Shown: positions 25,185 to 34,417, counted from the stretch's first letter. The stretch: DNA of 64,000 bases from Streptomyces marispadix (GCF_022524345.1 NZ_JAKWJU010000002.1:620001-684000), one strand, 5' to 3'. The notes: a model not told the origin generated them from the sequence alone. Made by a program: numbers and translations.

Positions 25185-26278
25185 GCGAGCGTCACCTCCG
25201 CCGTGGCGTGCGCCGCCTCGCGCGAACTCGCCACCCACAGCCGCATGTCGGTGCCGTCTCCCCCGCCCGCTCCTTCCTCACCGTCGCCGCCGGCACCGCC
25301 CCCCGGGCCCGCCGGTCCGCCGTCCCCGCACGTCAGCAGCCGCTCACCGCAGAAGACGGGCCTGCGCAGCCGGTACGACAGCGAGCGCACCGTACGCCCG
25401 TGGGCCTCGCGCCGTACCAGCTCCAGCATCGAGAGCACCAGCAGCGGTCCGTGCACGACGAGGCCCGGGTAGCCCTCGGTGTCCATGGCGTACGGGGCGT
25501 CGTAGTGGATGCGGTGGGCGTTGGCGGTGAGGGCGCTGAAGCGGAAGAGCAGAGCCGGGCCGGTGGTCCAGGGCGACCGCAGGGGCGCTTCGTCGCTCGG
25601 CGCGTTCGCCGTGTCCGGGACGGTTCCGGCGGGGACGGGCGCTCCGCCTCCGCTGCGGTAGACCAGGTCCTGCTCCTCCGTCACGCACAGCTCGCCGCCC
25701 TGCCGGTACTCGCCGCGTACGGTCACGAACAGCAGCGGTCCCGAGCGGCCCTCCTTGGCCTCGACTCCGCTTACGTGGCTGGTGAGTTCGGCGCTGCGGC
25801 CCAGCGTCAGCGGCGACCGTACGTCCAGCCGGCCGCCCGCGAACATCCGGCGCCGCTGCGGGATCGGCGGCAGGAAGTGCCCGTCGCGGGGGTGTCCGTC
25901 GGTGCCGAGTTCCTGCTGCGGCGGCCAGCGCAGGAAGTGCAGCCAGTGCCACAGCGGCGGCAGCGGCTCCCCGGCGGTCGCCGCCGGTCCCGGCAGGCCG
26001 AGCACCGCGGACAGCGCGGCCGAGGGGCCCGGGTCGAGTGCGTCGGTGGCCCGCTGGGGCGCGGGGCGCCAGTTGCGCGCGGTCTCCCGCAGCACCTCCG
26101 CCGCGCCGGGCCCCTCGGACTCGTCGCGCGGACCGGACCCTACGGACGCTTCATCGCTCGGCTGGGGCACGGCATCCCTCGCTCTCGGGCTCGCGCCGAG
26201 TGCCCGGGCCTCGCGGCCCGTTCCCGGACCGTGCCGCGGAACACCGCGCGAATCGGTACGTACAAATTCGGCGGACAT
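25181..26278 (-). CDS. Hot-dog fold acyl-CoA dehydratase (FAS1-like/mesaconyl-C4-CoA hydratase-like)
   Basis: The 365-residue product has two hot-dog halves. The first holds LPPLWHWLHFL and FLPPIPQRRRMFAGGRL; the second holds the hydratase signature TANAHRIHYD followed by YPGLVVHGPL. This arrangement matches MaoC-like proteins annotated as mesaconyl-C4-CoA hydratase or FAS1-like dehydratase, which add or remove water on CoA-linked dicarboxylates. A low-complexity Gly-rich insert lies near residue 325. The start is ATG at 26278. The divergent CaiB/BaiF transferase suggests that both act on the same acyl-CoA pathway. Confidence 0.82.
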   Translation of the reverse strand: MSAEFVRTDSRGVPRHGPGTGREARALGASPRARDAVPQPSDEASVGSGPRDESEGPGAAEVLRETARNWRPAPQRATDALDPGPSAALSAVLGLPGPAATAGEPLPPLWHWLHFLRWPPQQELGTDGHPRDGHFLPPIPQRRRMFAGGRLDVRSPLTLGRSAELTSHVSGVEAKEGRSGPLLFVTVRGEYRQGGELCVTEEQDLVYRSGGGAPVPAGTVPDTANAPSDEAPLRSPWTTGPALLFRFSALTANAHRIHYDAPYAMDTEGYPGLVVHGPLLVLSMLELVRREAHGRTVRSLSYRLRRPVFCGERLLTCGDGGPAGPGGGAGGDGEEGAGGGDGTDMRLWVASSREAAHATAEVTLA

Positions 26279-26331
26279 TCTCCGCAGGCCGCACCGGGCC
26301 GTCAATCCGACCGTCAATCAGTCCGTCCACC

Positions 26332-26368
26332 GACCTGGCCAGACCTGTTCAAGACCTGTTCAGACCTG
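26332..26368. promoter_or_regulatory. Phased GACCTG repeats in the divergent control region
   Basis: GACCTG occurs at 26332, 26342, 26353 and 26363, spaced 10, 11 and 10 bases, about one helical turn each. Nested in it, GTTCA occurs at 26347 and 26358, 11 bases apart, which resembles the direct-repeat unit of Streptomyces PHO boxes. The region serves the divergent CoA-transferase and dehydratase promoters. Confidence 0.45.
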
Positions 26369-26543
26369 GCCAGCCGCCAAAACCCCGCGGTTCACAGCGC
26401 CATTGACAGCTTCCGAGATATGGCCGTACAAATCGTGGGCGTACGGCTGACGGCCGGAGAACCGCGCCACCGGCCGCGACGGCACCCGGCCGGTGCACCC
26501 GGCCGGCCGCGACCGGCGCACCGGAACGAACGGAGAGGGCCCC

Positions 26544-27734
26544 ATGACCGACGTCCGGCCGCTGGACGGCATCACCGTCGTCAGTCTCGAACAGGCCGTG
26601 GCCGCACCCTTCGCCACCCGCCAACTGGCCGATCTGGGCGCCCGGGTCATCAAGATCGAGCGGCCGGGCGGCGGGGACTTCGCCCGCCGCTACGACACGG
26701 CCGTGCACGGGCAGTCCAGCTATTTCGTCTGGCTGAACCGCTCCAAGGAGTCGCTGACCCTCGACGTCAAGGACGAGCGTGGCCGCGCCGTGCTCGATGA
26801 ACTCCTCGGCCGCGCCGATGTGTTCGTCAGCAATCTCGCTCCCGGCGCCGCCGGCAGGCTGGGCCTCTCCCCCGCCGAACTCACCGCCGCCCACCCGCGT
26901 CTGATCCCCTGCACCGTCACCGGCTACGGCACGACCGGCCCATGGGCCGACCGCAAGGCGTACGACCTGCTAGTCCAGTGCCAGACCGGCCTGGTGTCGC
27001 TCACCGGCAGCGGCGACGAGTCCGCACGCGCCGGGGTGTCGGTCGCGGACATCGCCGCCGGAATGTACGCCTACAGCGGCGTGCTCACGGCCCTCTTCAC
27101 GCGTGCGACGACCGGCGTGGCCCGTCCCGTCGAGGTCTCCCTCTTCGAGGCGCTGGCCGAGTGGATGGGCCAGCCCGCGTTCTACACCGCGCACACGGGC
27201 ACCCAGCCGCCGCGGCTCGGCACCCAGCACCCCACCATCGCCCCGTACGGCGCCTACACCGCGGCCGACGGCAGGGAAGTGCTCTTCTCCATCCAGAACG
27301 AACGCGAATGGGCCGCGCTCTGCGAGCAGTTCCTGGAGGACCCCGGGCTGACCGGCGATCCGCGCTTCGCCACCTCCTCCGCCCGCGTGGCACACCGGCG
27401 GGAGCTGGACGCCGTCGTCGCCGAACGCTTCGCGCGCTCCTCCTCCGAGGAGGTCATCGCCGTACTGGACCGGATCGGGGTCGCGTGCGCGGGGGTCAAC
27501 TCCGTAGCCGAGTTCCTCGCGCATCCCGTGCTCGAAGGGCGGGACCGCTGGCGCGAAGTGGCCGTCCCGGGCGGTGAGTCCGTGCGGGCGCTGCTGCCGC
27601 CCGTGGACATCGCGGGGACCGCGGCCCGCATGGACCCGGTGCCGGCGCCGGGCGGGCACACCGCGTCCATACTGGGCGAACTCGGCCGCTCCGAGGCGGA
27701 GTTGGAGGAGCTGCGGGCCGACGGGGTGGTCTGA
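26544..27734 (+). CDS. CaiB/BaiF family III CoA-transferase
   Basis: The 396-residue product is a family III CoA-transferase. The N-terminal Rossmann half begins GITVVSLEQAVAAPFATRQLADLGA, as expected. The segment VIKIERPGGGDFARRYD is the CoA-binding signature, and the catalytic Asp is in the YDLLVQ segment after the GPWADRKA loop. Members move CoA between carboxylates (carnitine, oxalate, mesaconate, citramalate). Pairing with a mesaconyl-CoA hydratase-like dehydratase points to a dicarboxylate such as mesaconate or citramalate, by inference. The ATG at 26544 has CGGAGAGGG upstream. Confidence 0.88.
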   Translation: MTDVRPLDGITVVSLEQAVAAPFATRQLADLGARVIKIERPGGGDFARRYDTAVHGQSSYFVWLNRSKESLTLDVKDERGRAVLDELLGRADVFVSNLAPGAAGRLGLSPAELTAAHPRLIPCTVTGYGTTGPWADRKAYDLLVQCQTGLVSLTGSGDESARAGVSVADIAAGMYAYSGVLTALFTRATTGVARPVEVSLFEALAEWMGQPAFYTAHTGTQPPRLGTQHPTIAPYGAYTAADGREVLFSIQNEREWAALCEQFLEDPGLTGDPRFATSSARVAHRRELDAVVAERFARSSSEEVIAVLDRIGVACAGVNSVAEFLAHPVLEGRDRWREVAVPGGESVRALLPPVDIAGTAARMDPVPAPGGHTASILGELGRSEAELEELRADGVV

Positions 27735-27885
27735 CACCGGCCTGATCGGGACCGCGAACCGGTGCCGGGAACCGGTGCCGAACCGAAGCCGGCCAACCGT
27801 TGCCGCGAACCCGGTGCGGCGAGCAGCCGGGCGGCGGACCGCGCGGCCCGGCGCCCGGTCGCCCTCGTACTCCTGCTCCTTCCCC

Positions 27886-29409
27886 TCAGCCGCCCTGGAC
27901 CGGCGCCGGACGGTCCGGCAGCCCCGCCTTCGCGGCCTCGTGCCCGTCTGCCCGCACCAGCGTCGGAATGACCTCCTCCGAGAGCGGGCCCTCCTGGCGC
28001 CTCCCCGCGGAACGCACGTAATAGATGCCGCCGGAGAGCAGCAGCCCGAAGACCCAGGCGAACGGCGCCACATCGGAGAACGCGGGCACGAGCGCCAGCA
28101 CCGCGGACACGGTCGCCGACGGCACGAACGCGACGATCGCCTCCGGGTTGAAGCCGCGCCGGAAGTGGTAGGCACCGCTGCGCTCGGCGCTGAAGAGGGC
28201 GTCGACGTCGATCCTGCCGCGGCGGATCAGGTAGTAGTCGGTGAGCAGTACGGCCACCATCGGCCCGAGGAAGGCGCCCAGCCCGCCCAGGAAGTACTGG
28301 ATGATCACGGGGCTGGAGTAGAGCTTCCACGGCAGCACGACGATCGCCAGCAGCGCCGTGACCATGCCGCCGCGCTTGAAGTCCAGGTACTTCGGCAGCA
28401 GGTTGGCGAAGTCGTAGGCGGGCGAGACGAAGTTGGCGACGACGTTGATGCCGATGGTGGCGATCATGAAGGAGATCGCGCCGATGACCGTCACCCACGG
28501 ATTGTCGATGCGGTGGATGACCTCGACCGGGTCGGAGACGGCCTCGCCGAAGACCGAGACGGTGCCCGCGGTCATCAGCACGGCGGCCACGGCGAACGCG
28601 GTGAAGTTCACCGGCAGCCCCCACAGATTGCCGCGCCTGTAGGCCCGGTGGTCCGGTGTGAAGCGGGCGAAGTCGGCGTAGTTGAGGACCAGCGTGAGGA
28701 AGGTGGTGACGGTCAGCGAGACCGCGACGGCGCTCTCGTGGAACTGCTCGCCCGCGCTCAGCCCCGTCACGGACTTCGTCAGCGAGATGTCGCCGCCCGC
28801 CTTCACCAGCAGCCACGCGGCGAGGGCCAGCATCACGATCCACACCACGGGGCCGGTGGCGATGTCCTGGACCTTGCGGATGAACTCCATGCCGCGGGTG
28901 AGCAGTACGGCCTGCGCACCCCACATCACGAGGAACGAGATCCAGCCCAGCCTCGTCTGCCCCAGCAGCCCGCCGGTGTCGAGGCTCTCCAGGCCGGGCG
29001 ATATCTGGACGGCGAGCAGCACCAGCGCCTTGGATGCGAGCCAGGTCTGGATGCCGTACCAGGCGACGGCCATGATCGCCCGGAGCAGCGCGGGGATGTT
29101 GGCGCCGTAGACGCCCCAGCTCGCACGGGCGAGCACGGGGAAGGGGACCCCGGTGCGGTGCCCGGCGTGTCCCATTCTGTTCATCATCCACTGGAGGATG
29201 CAGACGCCCGCCAGGAGCGAGAGGAAAACCTCCCAGGGCGGCAGCCCGAGCACGAACAGGCTCGCGGCAAAGGCGTAGTTGCTGATGGCGTGGGTGTCGG
29301 ACATCCACAGCGCGAAGATGGAGTACGCGCCCCACTTGCGTTCCGACGCGGGCGCGAGGTCCGCGTTGCACAGGCGGGGGTCCGGGGAGGGCGAGGGGGG
29401 ATTCGTCAC
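27886..29409 (-). CDS. NCS1-family nucleobase/hydantoin:cation symporter
   Basis: The 507-residue product is a 12-helix NCS1 (Mhp1/PucI/FurE-like) symporter. Signatures include WMSDTHAISNYAFAASLF in helix 1, VLARASWGVYGANIPAL, and the C-terminal GPMVAVLLTDYYLIRRG. These transporters import hydantoins, allantoin, uracil or cytosine with Na+ or H+. The start is GTG at 29409 with GGAAGG upstream. It lies 156 bases downstream of the Asp/Glu/hydantoin racemase gene in the same direction, which supports a hydantoin or allantoin substrate. Confidence 0.88.
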   Translation of the reverse strand: MTNPPSPSPDPRLCNADLAPASERKWGAYSIFALWMSDTHAISNYAFAASLFVLGLPPWEVFLSLLAGVCILQWMMNRMGHAGHRTGVPFPVLARASWGVYGANIPALLRAIMAVAWYGIQTWLASKALVLLAVQISPGLESLDTGGLLGQTRLGWISFLVMWGAQAVLLTRGMEFIRKVQDIATGPVVWIVMLALAAWLLVKAGGDISLTKSVTGLSAGEQFHESAVAVSLTVTTFLTLVLNYADFARFTPDHRAYRRGNLWGLPVNFTAFAVAAVLMTAGTVSVFGEAVSDPVEVIHRIDNPWVTVIGAISFMIATIGINVVANFVSPAYDFANLLPKYLDFKRGGMVTALLAIVVLPWKLYSSPVIIQYFLGGLGAFLGPMVAVLLTDYYLIRRGRIDVDALFSAERSGAYHFRRGFNPEAIVAFVPSATVSAVLALVPAFSDVAPFAWVFGLLLSGGIYYVRSAGRRQEGPLSEEVIPTLVRADGHEAAKAGLPDRPAPVQGG

Positions 29410-29565
29410 GTGCGGGCCTTCCGTCGAGCCGGCGCTCCGGTAAGCGGAAAACGGTTTCCGCCAGACCGCGTTCGGGGCGCACCCTACGGTCCACGCCCCT
29501 CGTGACGACATGCCCGCGACGCGTTCGTCGCGCCGGCATCGGCATCCATCGGAAGGGAAGTCCGC

Positions 29566-30312
29566 TCAGTTTCCGCCGGGACCCGGAAGGTGCCTGCTCA
29601 GCGGCCACGACGTGATGGTCTTCGGCCTCGGCGGAGCGAAGCCGCGCACCTTGCTGGTGGACAGTCCGAGGCCCACGACCGCCTCGGCGAAGCCGACGGC
29701 GGCGGCCACTCCGTCCACGACGGGGACCCCGAGTTCCGCCTCGACGCGTTCCCGCAGCCCGGCCATTCCGCCGCAGCCGAGGCAGATCACCTCGGCGTGG
29801 TCCTCCTCCACGGCCGCACGCGCCTGCGTGAGGATCTCCCGCACGGTCCGCTCCGTGTCCTCCTCCAACTCCAGTACGCCCAGGCCCGTACCGCGTACGG
29901 ACGCACAGCGCTGGAGCAGCCCCGCGGTCAGCAGCCGGTCCTGGATCTGCGGCACGGCACGGTCGAGGGTCGTGACGACGGCGTAGGAGTGGCCGAGCAT
30001 CATCGCCATCTGGGCGGCGCACTCGGTGATGTCGAAGACGGGGACGTCGAGCAGTTCCTGGGCGGCCTCCCTGCCCGGTTCGCCGAATCCCGCCATCACC
30101 AGCGCGTCGAACTGCTCCTGGAACGTGGCGAGTCGGTCGAGCACGGCGACCGCGCTGAGCTGCCCCTCGAAGTGCCCCTCGATCGACTCGGGGCCCCAGA
30201 GGGGCTGGGTGGCGGTGATCTCGGTGCCGGGGCGGGCGCTCTCCTCGGCGAGCGCCCTGATCGTCGCGGTCATGGAGGCGGTGGTGTTGGGGTTGAGAAC
30301 GAGGATGCGCAC
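29566..30312 (-). CDS. Asp/Glu/hydantoin racemase-family protein
   Basis: The 248-residue product has the two-domain Asp/Glu racemase fold: NPNTTASMTATI at the N-terminus, AGFGEPGREAA in the middle, CLGCGGMAGL and VPVVDGVAAAVG. It most resembles hydantoin/allantoin racemases, which use two cysteines as acid/base. The second Cys is present (CLGCGG), but the position usually held by the first is Gly in AGFGEPG, so racemase activity is uncertain. The ATG is at 30312. It is upstream of the NCS1 symporter gene in a probable operon; no hydantoinase, allantoinase or carbamoylase is nearby. Confidence 0.82.
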   Translation of the reverse strand: MRILVLNPNTTASMTATIRALAEESARPGTEITATQPLWGPESIEGHFEGQLSAVAVLDRLATFQEQFDALVMAGFGEPGREAAQELLDVPVFDITECAAQMAMMLGHSYAVVTTLDRAVPQIQDRLLTAGLLQRCASVRGTGLGVLELEEDTERTVREILTQARAAVEEDHAEVICLGCGGMAGLRERVEAELGVPVVDGVAAAVGFAEAVVGLGLSTSKVRGFAPPRPKTITSWPLSRHLPGPGGN

Positions 30313-30489
30313 GGCCGCTCCAGACGTCGGGTGATCCGGCGGACGACGGCGAGACTACCGGCGGGCTCGGGGCCTCTGCCGCGGCCCTGCGGGACCCGGC
30401 TGCCGGGGTCTCGTGCGCAGCCCGTCGGGCCCGGCAAGCCGCCGCCGCTGCGCAGGCGGCCCGCCACCGCCGGGTCTATCGTCGAAGGC

Positions 30490-30768
30490 ATGCGTCCCGG
30501 AGAGCCCAGCTACGAAATCCTCCTCCAGCCGCAGACGGCCGACTTCGAGGGCCACCCGGAACACGGCCCGGTGCTGCGGGTGATCACCGTTCATGCCACG
30601 GGCGCGGTGGGCGAGAGCGGCTATCCGCGCTACGCGGGCGAAGGGGTCGAGGCGGACATCGATCCCCGCACCCGCACCGTCGAGGCGATCACGGTCGACA
30701 ACGAGGAACTGCCTTACGGATGGGTGGCGTCGGTGGCCGAACCGGGCCACGAGGCCGAGGCGAGCTGA
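30490..30768 (+). CDS. Small conserved protein of unknown function
   Basis: The 92-residue product starts at the ATG 30490, with a possible -10 (TATCGT) about 10 bases upstream and no ribosome site, so a leaderless start is plausible. The protein looks like one small beta-rich domain (EILLQPQTADFEG, LRVITVHATGAVG, ADIDPRTRTVEAI) with an acidic end. I do not recognise a family. It is divergent from the racemase gene, with 177 bases between starts. Confidence 0.6.
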   Translation: MRPGEPSYEILLQPQTADFEGHPEHGPVLRVITVHATGAVGESGYPRYAGEGVEADIDPRTRTVEAITVDNEELPYGWVASVAEPGHEAEAS

Positions 30769-30871
30769 CCGGGCCCTGCGCCCGCCCGCAAGCCGTGCGG
30801 GCCTCTCATGGACGCCACGGGGCAGCGCCCCGCTCATGAGCACACCCCGGCCAGTGCTCGTCCTCTCCGCG

Positions 30872-31285
30872 CTAGTGCCCCATCCTGTCCGCCCGGAGCC
30901 GCACCTGCTCCGCCAGCCTGTCGAGGCTCTCGTCGAGCGCCGCGTCCACCTCGCTACCGGGCGGCGCCTGCCGCTCGTCGAAGAAGGAGAGATGCACGGT
31001 GACCGCGCTCGCACCGCCGCCGATGCCCTCGACCTGGAGCCAGCCCGCGTAGCGCCCGTCGCCGCGGGTGCCCCACTCCAGCCGCAGCCGGTCCCGGTGG
31101 GCCCGCAGCAGCGCCTGGCTGTCCCTGCCGGTCTCGTCGTCGTGCACGGTGACGGCGGGCGGTTCCCCGCTGCACACATGCAGCTCACGAGGGATCCATG
31201 TCTCGATCTGGCCGACGTCGCGAGCCTGCGCGAAGACCTCCTCGGGAAGGGCGGCCACGGTGCGGGAACGCTCGTGTTCGCTCAT
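30872..31285 (-). CDS. SRPBCC-family small protein
   Basis: The 137-residue product fits a START/SRPBCC (Bet v1-like) fold: an N-terminal RTVAALPEEVFAQARDVGQIETWIP, a central beta region (LRLEWGTRGDGRYAGWLQVEG) and a C-terminal helix (DESLDRLAEQVRL). Such proteins bind hydrophobic ligands or act as cyclases or hydrolases; nothing shows which applies here. The ATG is at 31285. It is the gene downstream of nothing obvious and precedes the glycosyltransferase gene only by position. Confidence 0.7.
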   Translation of the reverse strand: MSEHERSRTVAALPEEVFAQARDVGQIETWIPRELHVCSGEPPAVTVHDDETGRDSQALLRAHRDRLRLEWGTRGDGRYAGWLQVEGIGGGASAVTVHLSFFDERQAPPGSEVDAALDESLDRLAEQVRLRADRMGH

Positions 31286-31358
31286 CGGCTCCAGGTTCCC
31301 GCCCGTATCGGGGCGAAACAGACGCCGTAGGGGCGCGGAGCCTACGCCGGCACCTCCG

Positions 31359-32546
31359 TCAGCCCGCCCGCACTCCCGCGACCGTCAGCTCCGTGATCCG
31401 CCGCGCGGCATCCGTGCGGAAGAGCGCGCGTCCCCGCTCGACAAGCCGGTCACGCACCGGGCCCTGCCTTACGGCACTCCCCAGTGCGGCCGTCAACTCC
31501 CGCCCGTCGCGTGCGAGTTCGGCCACCCCGGCCGCGGCCATCGCCCGCAGCCCCTCGGCGCCGTGACCTGGAAGCGGGCGGTAGCCGACCACGGGAACGC
31601 CCGCGGCGAGCGCCTGCGCGGCGGTCTGCCCCGCCGCGTTGTCGACGAGCGCGTGCGCGGACGCCATCAGGCCCGCCATGTCCTCGACCCAGCCGAGCGC
31701 GAGTGTCCCGGGAAGCGGCGCCGCCCGTCTGCGCAGCCGCTCGTCCCGGCCGCACAGCACTACGGGGCAGAACCCGGAGCCCGCCAACTCCCGCGCCGTA
31801 CGCACCAGTCGGGACCCCACGCCCCACGCGCCGGCGGAGAGCAGCACCACCGGCCTTCCGGGCGCCACACGTTCGAACTCCGCTCGCCACCAGCCGGAGG
31901 CGGCAGTCCCCTCGCGCCCCGCCTGGGCCAAGCGTGCGAAGCGCTCCGCCACCACCGGCCCGGCAGCTTCCGCGGTGCTGCCCGTGACGGCCGCCGCCGT
32001 ACGGGCCGCCTCCCCGGTCACGCACAGATACACGTCGTTGCCCGTATGGAGCCAGCCGCGGTGCGCCGCGAAGTCGACGACCGTCACCACGCTCGGCACC
32101 CGCAGCACTCCGCGGCGGCGCAGCCTCCCCGTCACCTGCGCCGACAGATGGAACGTGGAGATCACGGCGTCCGCCCGCCAGCGGTCGACGACGTTCATCA
32201 ACTCCCGCTCGGCGAGCGCCGCCAGGGGGGCGCTGCCCGGTCTCGGCACCACCACCCCGTCCGCCGCACCCGGCTCGCGGCCTCCCGTCCCCTGGGGCCC
32301 GGACGTTCCCCGGGGACCGGACGCGAGGAAGGCCGCGTAGATCCATGCGTAGAGCCCGGGTGCGTGCCGTACCGCTCCCCGATAGCCCGCCCTCAGCGCG
32401 GGCCCCACCCCCGAGGGGAGCAGTGCCAGAACATCCTGGACGCGGGCCTCGTGGCCCTGTGAGCGCAGCCGCTCGGCGAGTTCGCCCGCGACGGCGTCGT
32501 GGCCCGCGCCCATGCTCGCGCTCAGCAGCAGAAACCGTCGGCGCAC
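31359..32546 (-). CDS. MurG/MGDG-synthase-like glycosyltransferase
   Basis: The 395-residue product is a GT-B glycosyltransferase. The N-terminal LLSASMGAGHDAVAGELAERL is the hallmark of the monogalactosyldiacylglycerol-synthase N-domain, and the C-terminal half shows the nucleotide-sugar pocket (ALVDNAAGQTAAQALAAGVPVVGYRPLPGHG). These enzymes transfer a sugar to diacylglycerol or another lipid at the inner membrane face. The GTG at 32546 has GGGGGAG upstream. The middle holds a Gly/Pro-rich insertion (about 85-115). It is divergent from the SDR at 32744. Confidence 0.85.
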   Translation of the reverse strand: MRRRFLLLSASMGAGHDAVAGELAERLRSQGHEARVQDVLALLPSGVGPALRAGYRGAVRHAPGLYAWIYAAFLASGPRGTSGPQGTGGREPGAADGVVVPRPGSAPLAALAERELMNVVDRWRADAVISTFHLSAQVTGRLRRRGVLRVPSVVTVVDFAAHRGWLHTGNDVYLCVTGEAARTAAAVTGSTAEAAGPVVAERFARLAQAGREGTAASGWWRAEFERVAPGRPVVLLSAGAWGVGSRLVRTARELAGSGFCPVVLCGRDERLRRRAAPLPGTLALGWVEDMAGLMASAHALVDNAAGQTAAQALAAGVPVVGYRPLPGHGAEGLRAMAAAGVAELARDGRELTAALGSAVRQGPVRDRLVERGRALFRTDAARRITELTVAGVRAG

Positions 32547-32743
32547 AGTGCTCCCCCAGGTCCGAGGATCGACGCCGGCCCCCGGACCAGACGTTCTTAC
32601 GGAATGGCTGGGTGCCGCGCCGGGGCCCGGCGAACCGGGCCCGATCGAGTGACGCGGGCTGCTGTGCGCGGGAACCCCCACAGGCGGCCCGCGCCGATAG
32701 CCAGCATTCTGAGAGTCCTGCCCCTGATCACCCGGAGGGTGTC

Positions 32744-33529
32744 ATGTTCGAGGGTTCTGGGCGGCTCCCGGCGCGCGGCACACAGCGCCCGGTGGCGCTC
32801 ATCACCGGTGCCTCCTCGGGCATCGGGACGGCGCTCGCCGAGCTGCTCGCGACGGAAGGAAGCTGGCGGCTGCTGCTGAACGGACGTGACGAGGAACGGC
32901 TGAGCGACGTCGCGGTCCGTACCCGGGGCACGTCCCTGCCCGCCGACGTCACCGATCCGCAGGCCCGCGCACGCCTCGCCCGCGAGGCCGTCGCGCACGG
33001 CGGCCGGGTCGACGCTCTCGTCGCGGGCGCCGGCATCGGCTGGGCGGGACCCTTCACGGCGCAGCCCGTCGAGTCCATCGACAGGCTGCTGGCGGTCAAC
33101 CTCTCCGCCGTGGTGCATCTGGTGCGGCTGCTGCTGCCCGGAATGGTCGCCCGCCGCATGGGCCGCATCGTCCTCATCGGCTCCATGGCGGGCAGCGTGG
33201 GCGTACGCGGCGAGGCCGTCTACGCCGCGACCAAGGGCGGTCTGATGGCCTTCGCGGACAGCCTGCGCTACGAGCTGGCCTCCACCGGCGTACGGGTGTC
33301 GATCGTGCTGCCGGGTGCCGTGGACACGCCGTTCTTCGGACGGCGCGGAGCCCCGTACCACCGCACGAGACCGAGGCCGGTACCGCCGGCGCAGGTCGCG
33401 GAGGCGGTGCGCAGGGCCATGGTCCGCGGGCGGCCCGACTCCTATGTGCCGGGCTGGCTGGGGATGCCCGCCCGGCTGCACGGCGCCGCCCCCGGCGTCT
33501 TCCGTTCTCTCGCCCAGCGCTTCGGCTAG
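32744..33529 (+). CDS. Short-chain dehydrogenase/reductase
   Basis: The 261-residue product is a classical SDR with TGASSGIG, the NGRDEERL cofactor loop, AGAGIG, the catalytic Ser in GSMAGS and YAATK. It lacks an extended C-terminal domain. The ATG at 32744 is behind GGAGGG. It is followed 12 bases later by the DMT transporter gene and then the deacetylase, so the three probably form an operon. The substrate is unknown. Confidence 0.88.
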   Translation: MFEGSGRLPARGTQRPVALITGASSGIGTALAELLATEGSWRLLLNGRDEERLSDVAVRTRGTSLPADVTDPQARARLAREAVAHGGRVDALVAGAGIGWAGPFTAQPVESIDRLLAVNLSAVVHLVRLLLPGMVARRMGRIVLIGSMAGSVGVRGEAVYAATKGGLMAFADSLRYELASTGVRVSIVLPGAVDTPFFGRRGAPYHRTRPRPVPPAQVAEAVRRAMVRGRPDSYVPGWLGMPARLHGAAPGVFRSLAQRFG

Positions 33530-33541
33530 GAGTCGTACCAC

Positions 33542-34417
33542 GTGTGGCTGTTGGTGCTGTCCGTCGCGCTCGCCCTGCTGGCGGCCCTGGCGAACGCCGC
33601 CGCGTCCGTGCTCCAGCGGCGTGCGGCGGCGGCGGAACGGCTCGCCCCGAGCGGCGGGAGGTTCTCCTGGCTCACTCACCTGCTGCACCGGCCGGTGTGG
33701 ATGTGGGGCTCGGCGATGCTGATCTTCTCGGGGATCTTCCAGGCGGGGGCGCTGGCCGCGGGCCCGCTGGCCGTGGTGCAGCCGGTGATGGCGACGGAGC
33801 TGCTGTTCACGCTGGTCGTGGGCAGCGTCTTCTTCCATCGCCGCCCGGACACCCGCGCGTGGTGGGCGTTCCTGTCGATGGTGACGGGCCTGGGCGCCTT
33901 CCTGGTCCTCATCGACCCGACGGCCGGTACGACCCGGGTCCCGGTCGGGCGGTGGCTGGCCGTGGGCGCGGTGCTGGTGGTCGTGATGGTCCTGCTGGTG
34001 CTGCTCGCGACTCGGCTGCCTTCCTCGCCGCGCGCCACCGTGCTGGGCGCGGCCACGGCCTTCGGCTTCTCCGCCACGGCGGCGCTGATGAAGGACGCCG
34101 TGGCCCGGCTCTCCGACGGGCTGGTGGCGCTGCTCACGGCATGGCAGACCTACGGCGTGGGCGTGGTGGGGCTCGGCAGCTTCCTGCTGCTTCAAATGGC
34201 GCTGCGCGCGGGGACGTTGGTGGCCTCCCAGCCCGCGCTCACCCTGGGCGACTCCCTGATGAGCGTCGTACTGGGCGCGGTCCTCTTCGACGAGCATCTG
34301 CGGGTGGGGCTGCTGGCCCTGCCGGAGCTGGGCGCGCTGGCCCTGGTGGGCGCGGGCAGCTATCAGCTGGCCAGGACCCCTGAGGTCTCAGGCGATGAGC
34401 AGGGACAGGCGTGGTGA
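33542..34417 (+). CDS. DMT-family (EamA-like) membrane transporter
   Basis: The 291-residue product has about nine to ten hydrophobic helices and two EamA-like halves (LVVQPVMATELLFT in the first; VASQPALTLGDSLMSVVLGAVLF in the second). It resembles the small-molecule permeases of the DMT superfamily, or the NIPA-like magnesium group. The GTG at 33542 sits 12 bases after the SDR stop. It overlaps the deacetylase start by a few bases (GTGGTGA), so they are translationally coupled. The substrate is unknown. Confidence 0.8.
   Translation: MWLLVLSVALALLAALANAAASVLQRRAAAAERLAPSGGRFSWLTHLLHRPVWMWGSAMLIFSGIFQAGALAAGPLAVVQPVMATELLFTLVVGSVFFHRRPDTRAWWAFLSMVTGLGAFLVLIDPTAGTTRVPVGRWLAVGAVLVVVMVLLVLLATRLPSSPRATVLGAATAFGFSATAALMKDAVARLSDGLVALLTAWQTYGVGVVGLGSFLLLQMALRAGTLVASQPALTLGDSLMSVVLGAVLFDEHLRVGLLALPELGALALVGAGSYQLARTPEVSGDEQGQAW

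Noticed and set aside
27254..30022. A 922-codon minus-strand frame across the CoA-transferase, NCS1 and racemase genes
   Set aside because: It is an out-of-frame shadow of real genes, with low-complexity Arg/Gly sequence and no start signal.
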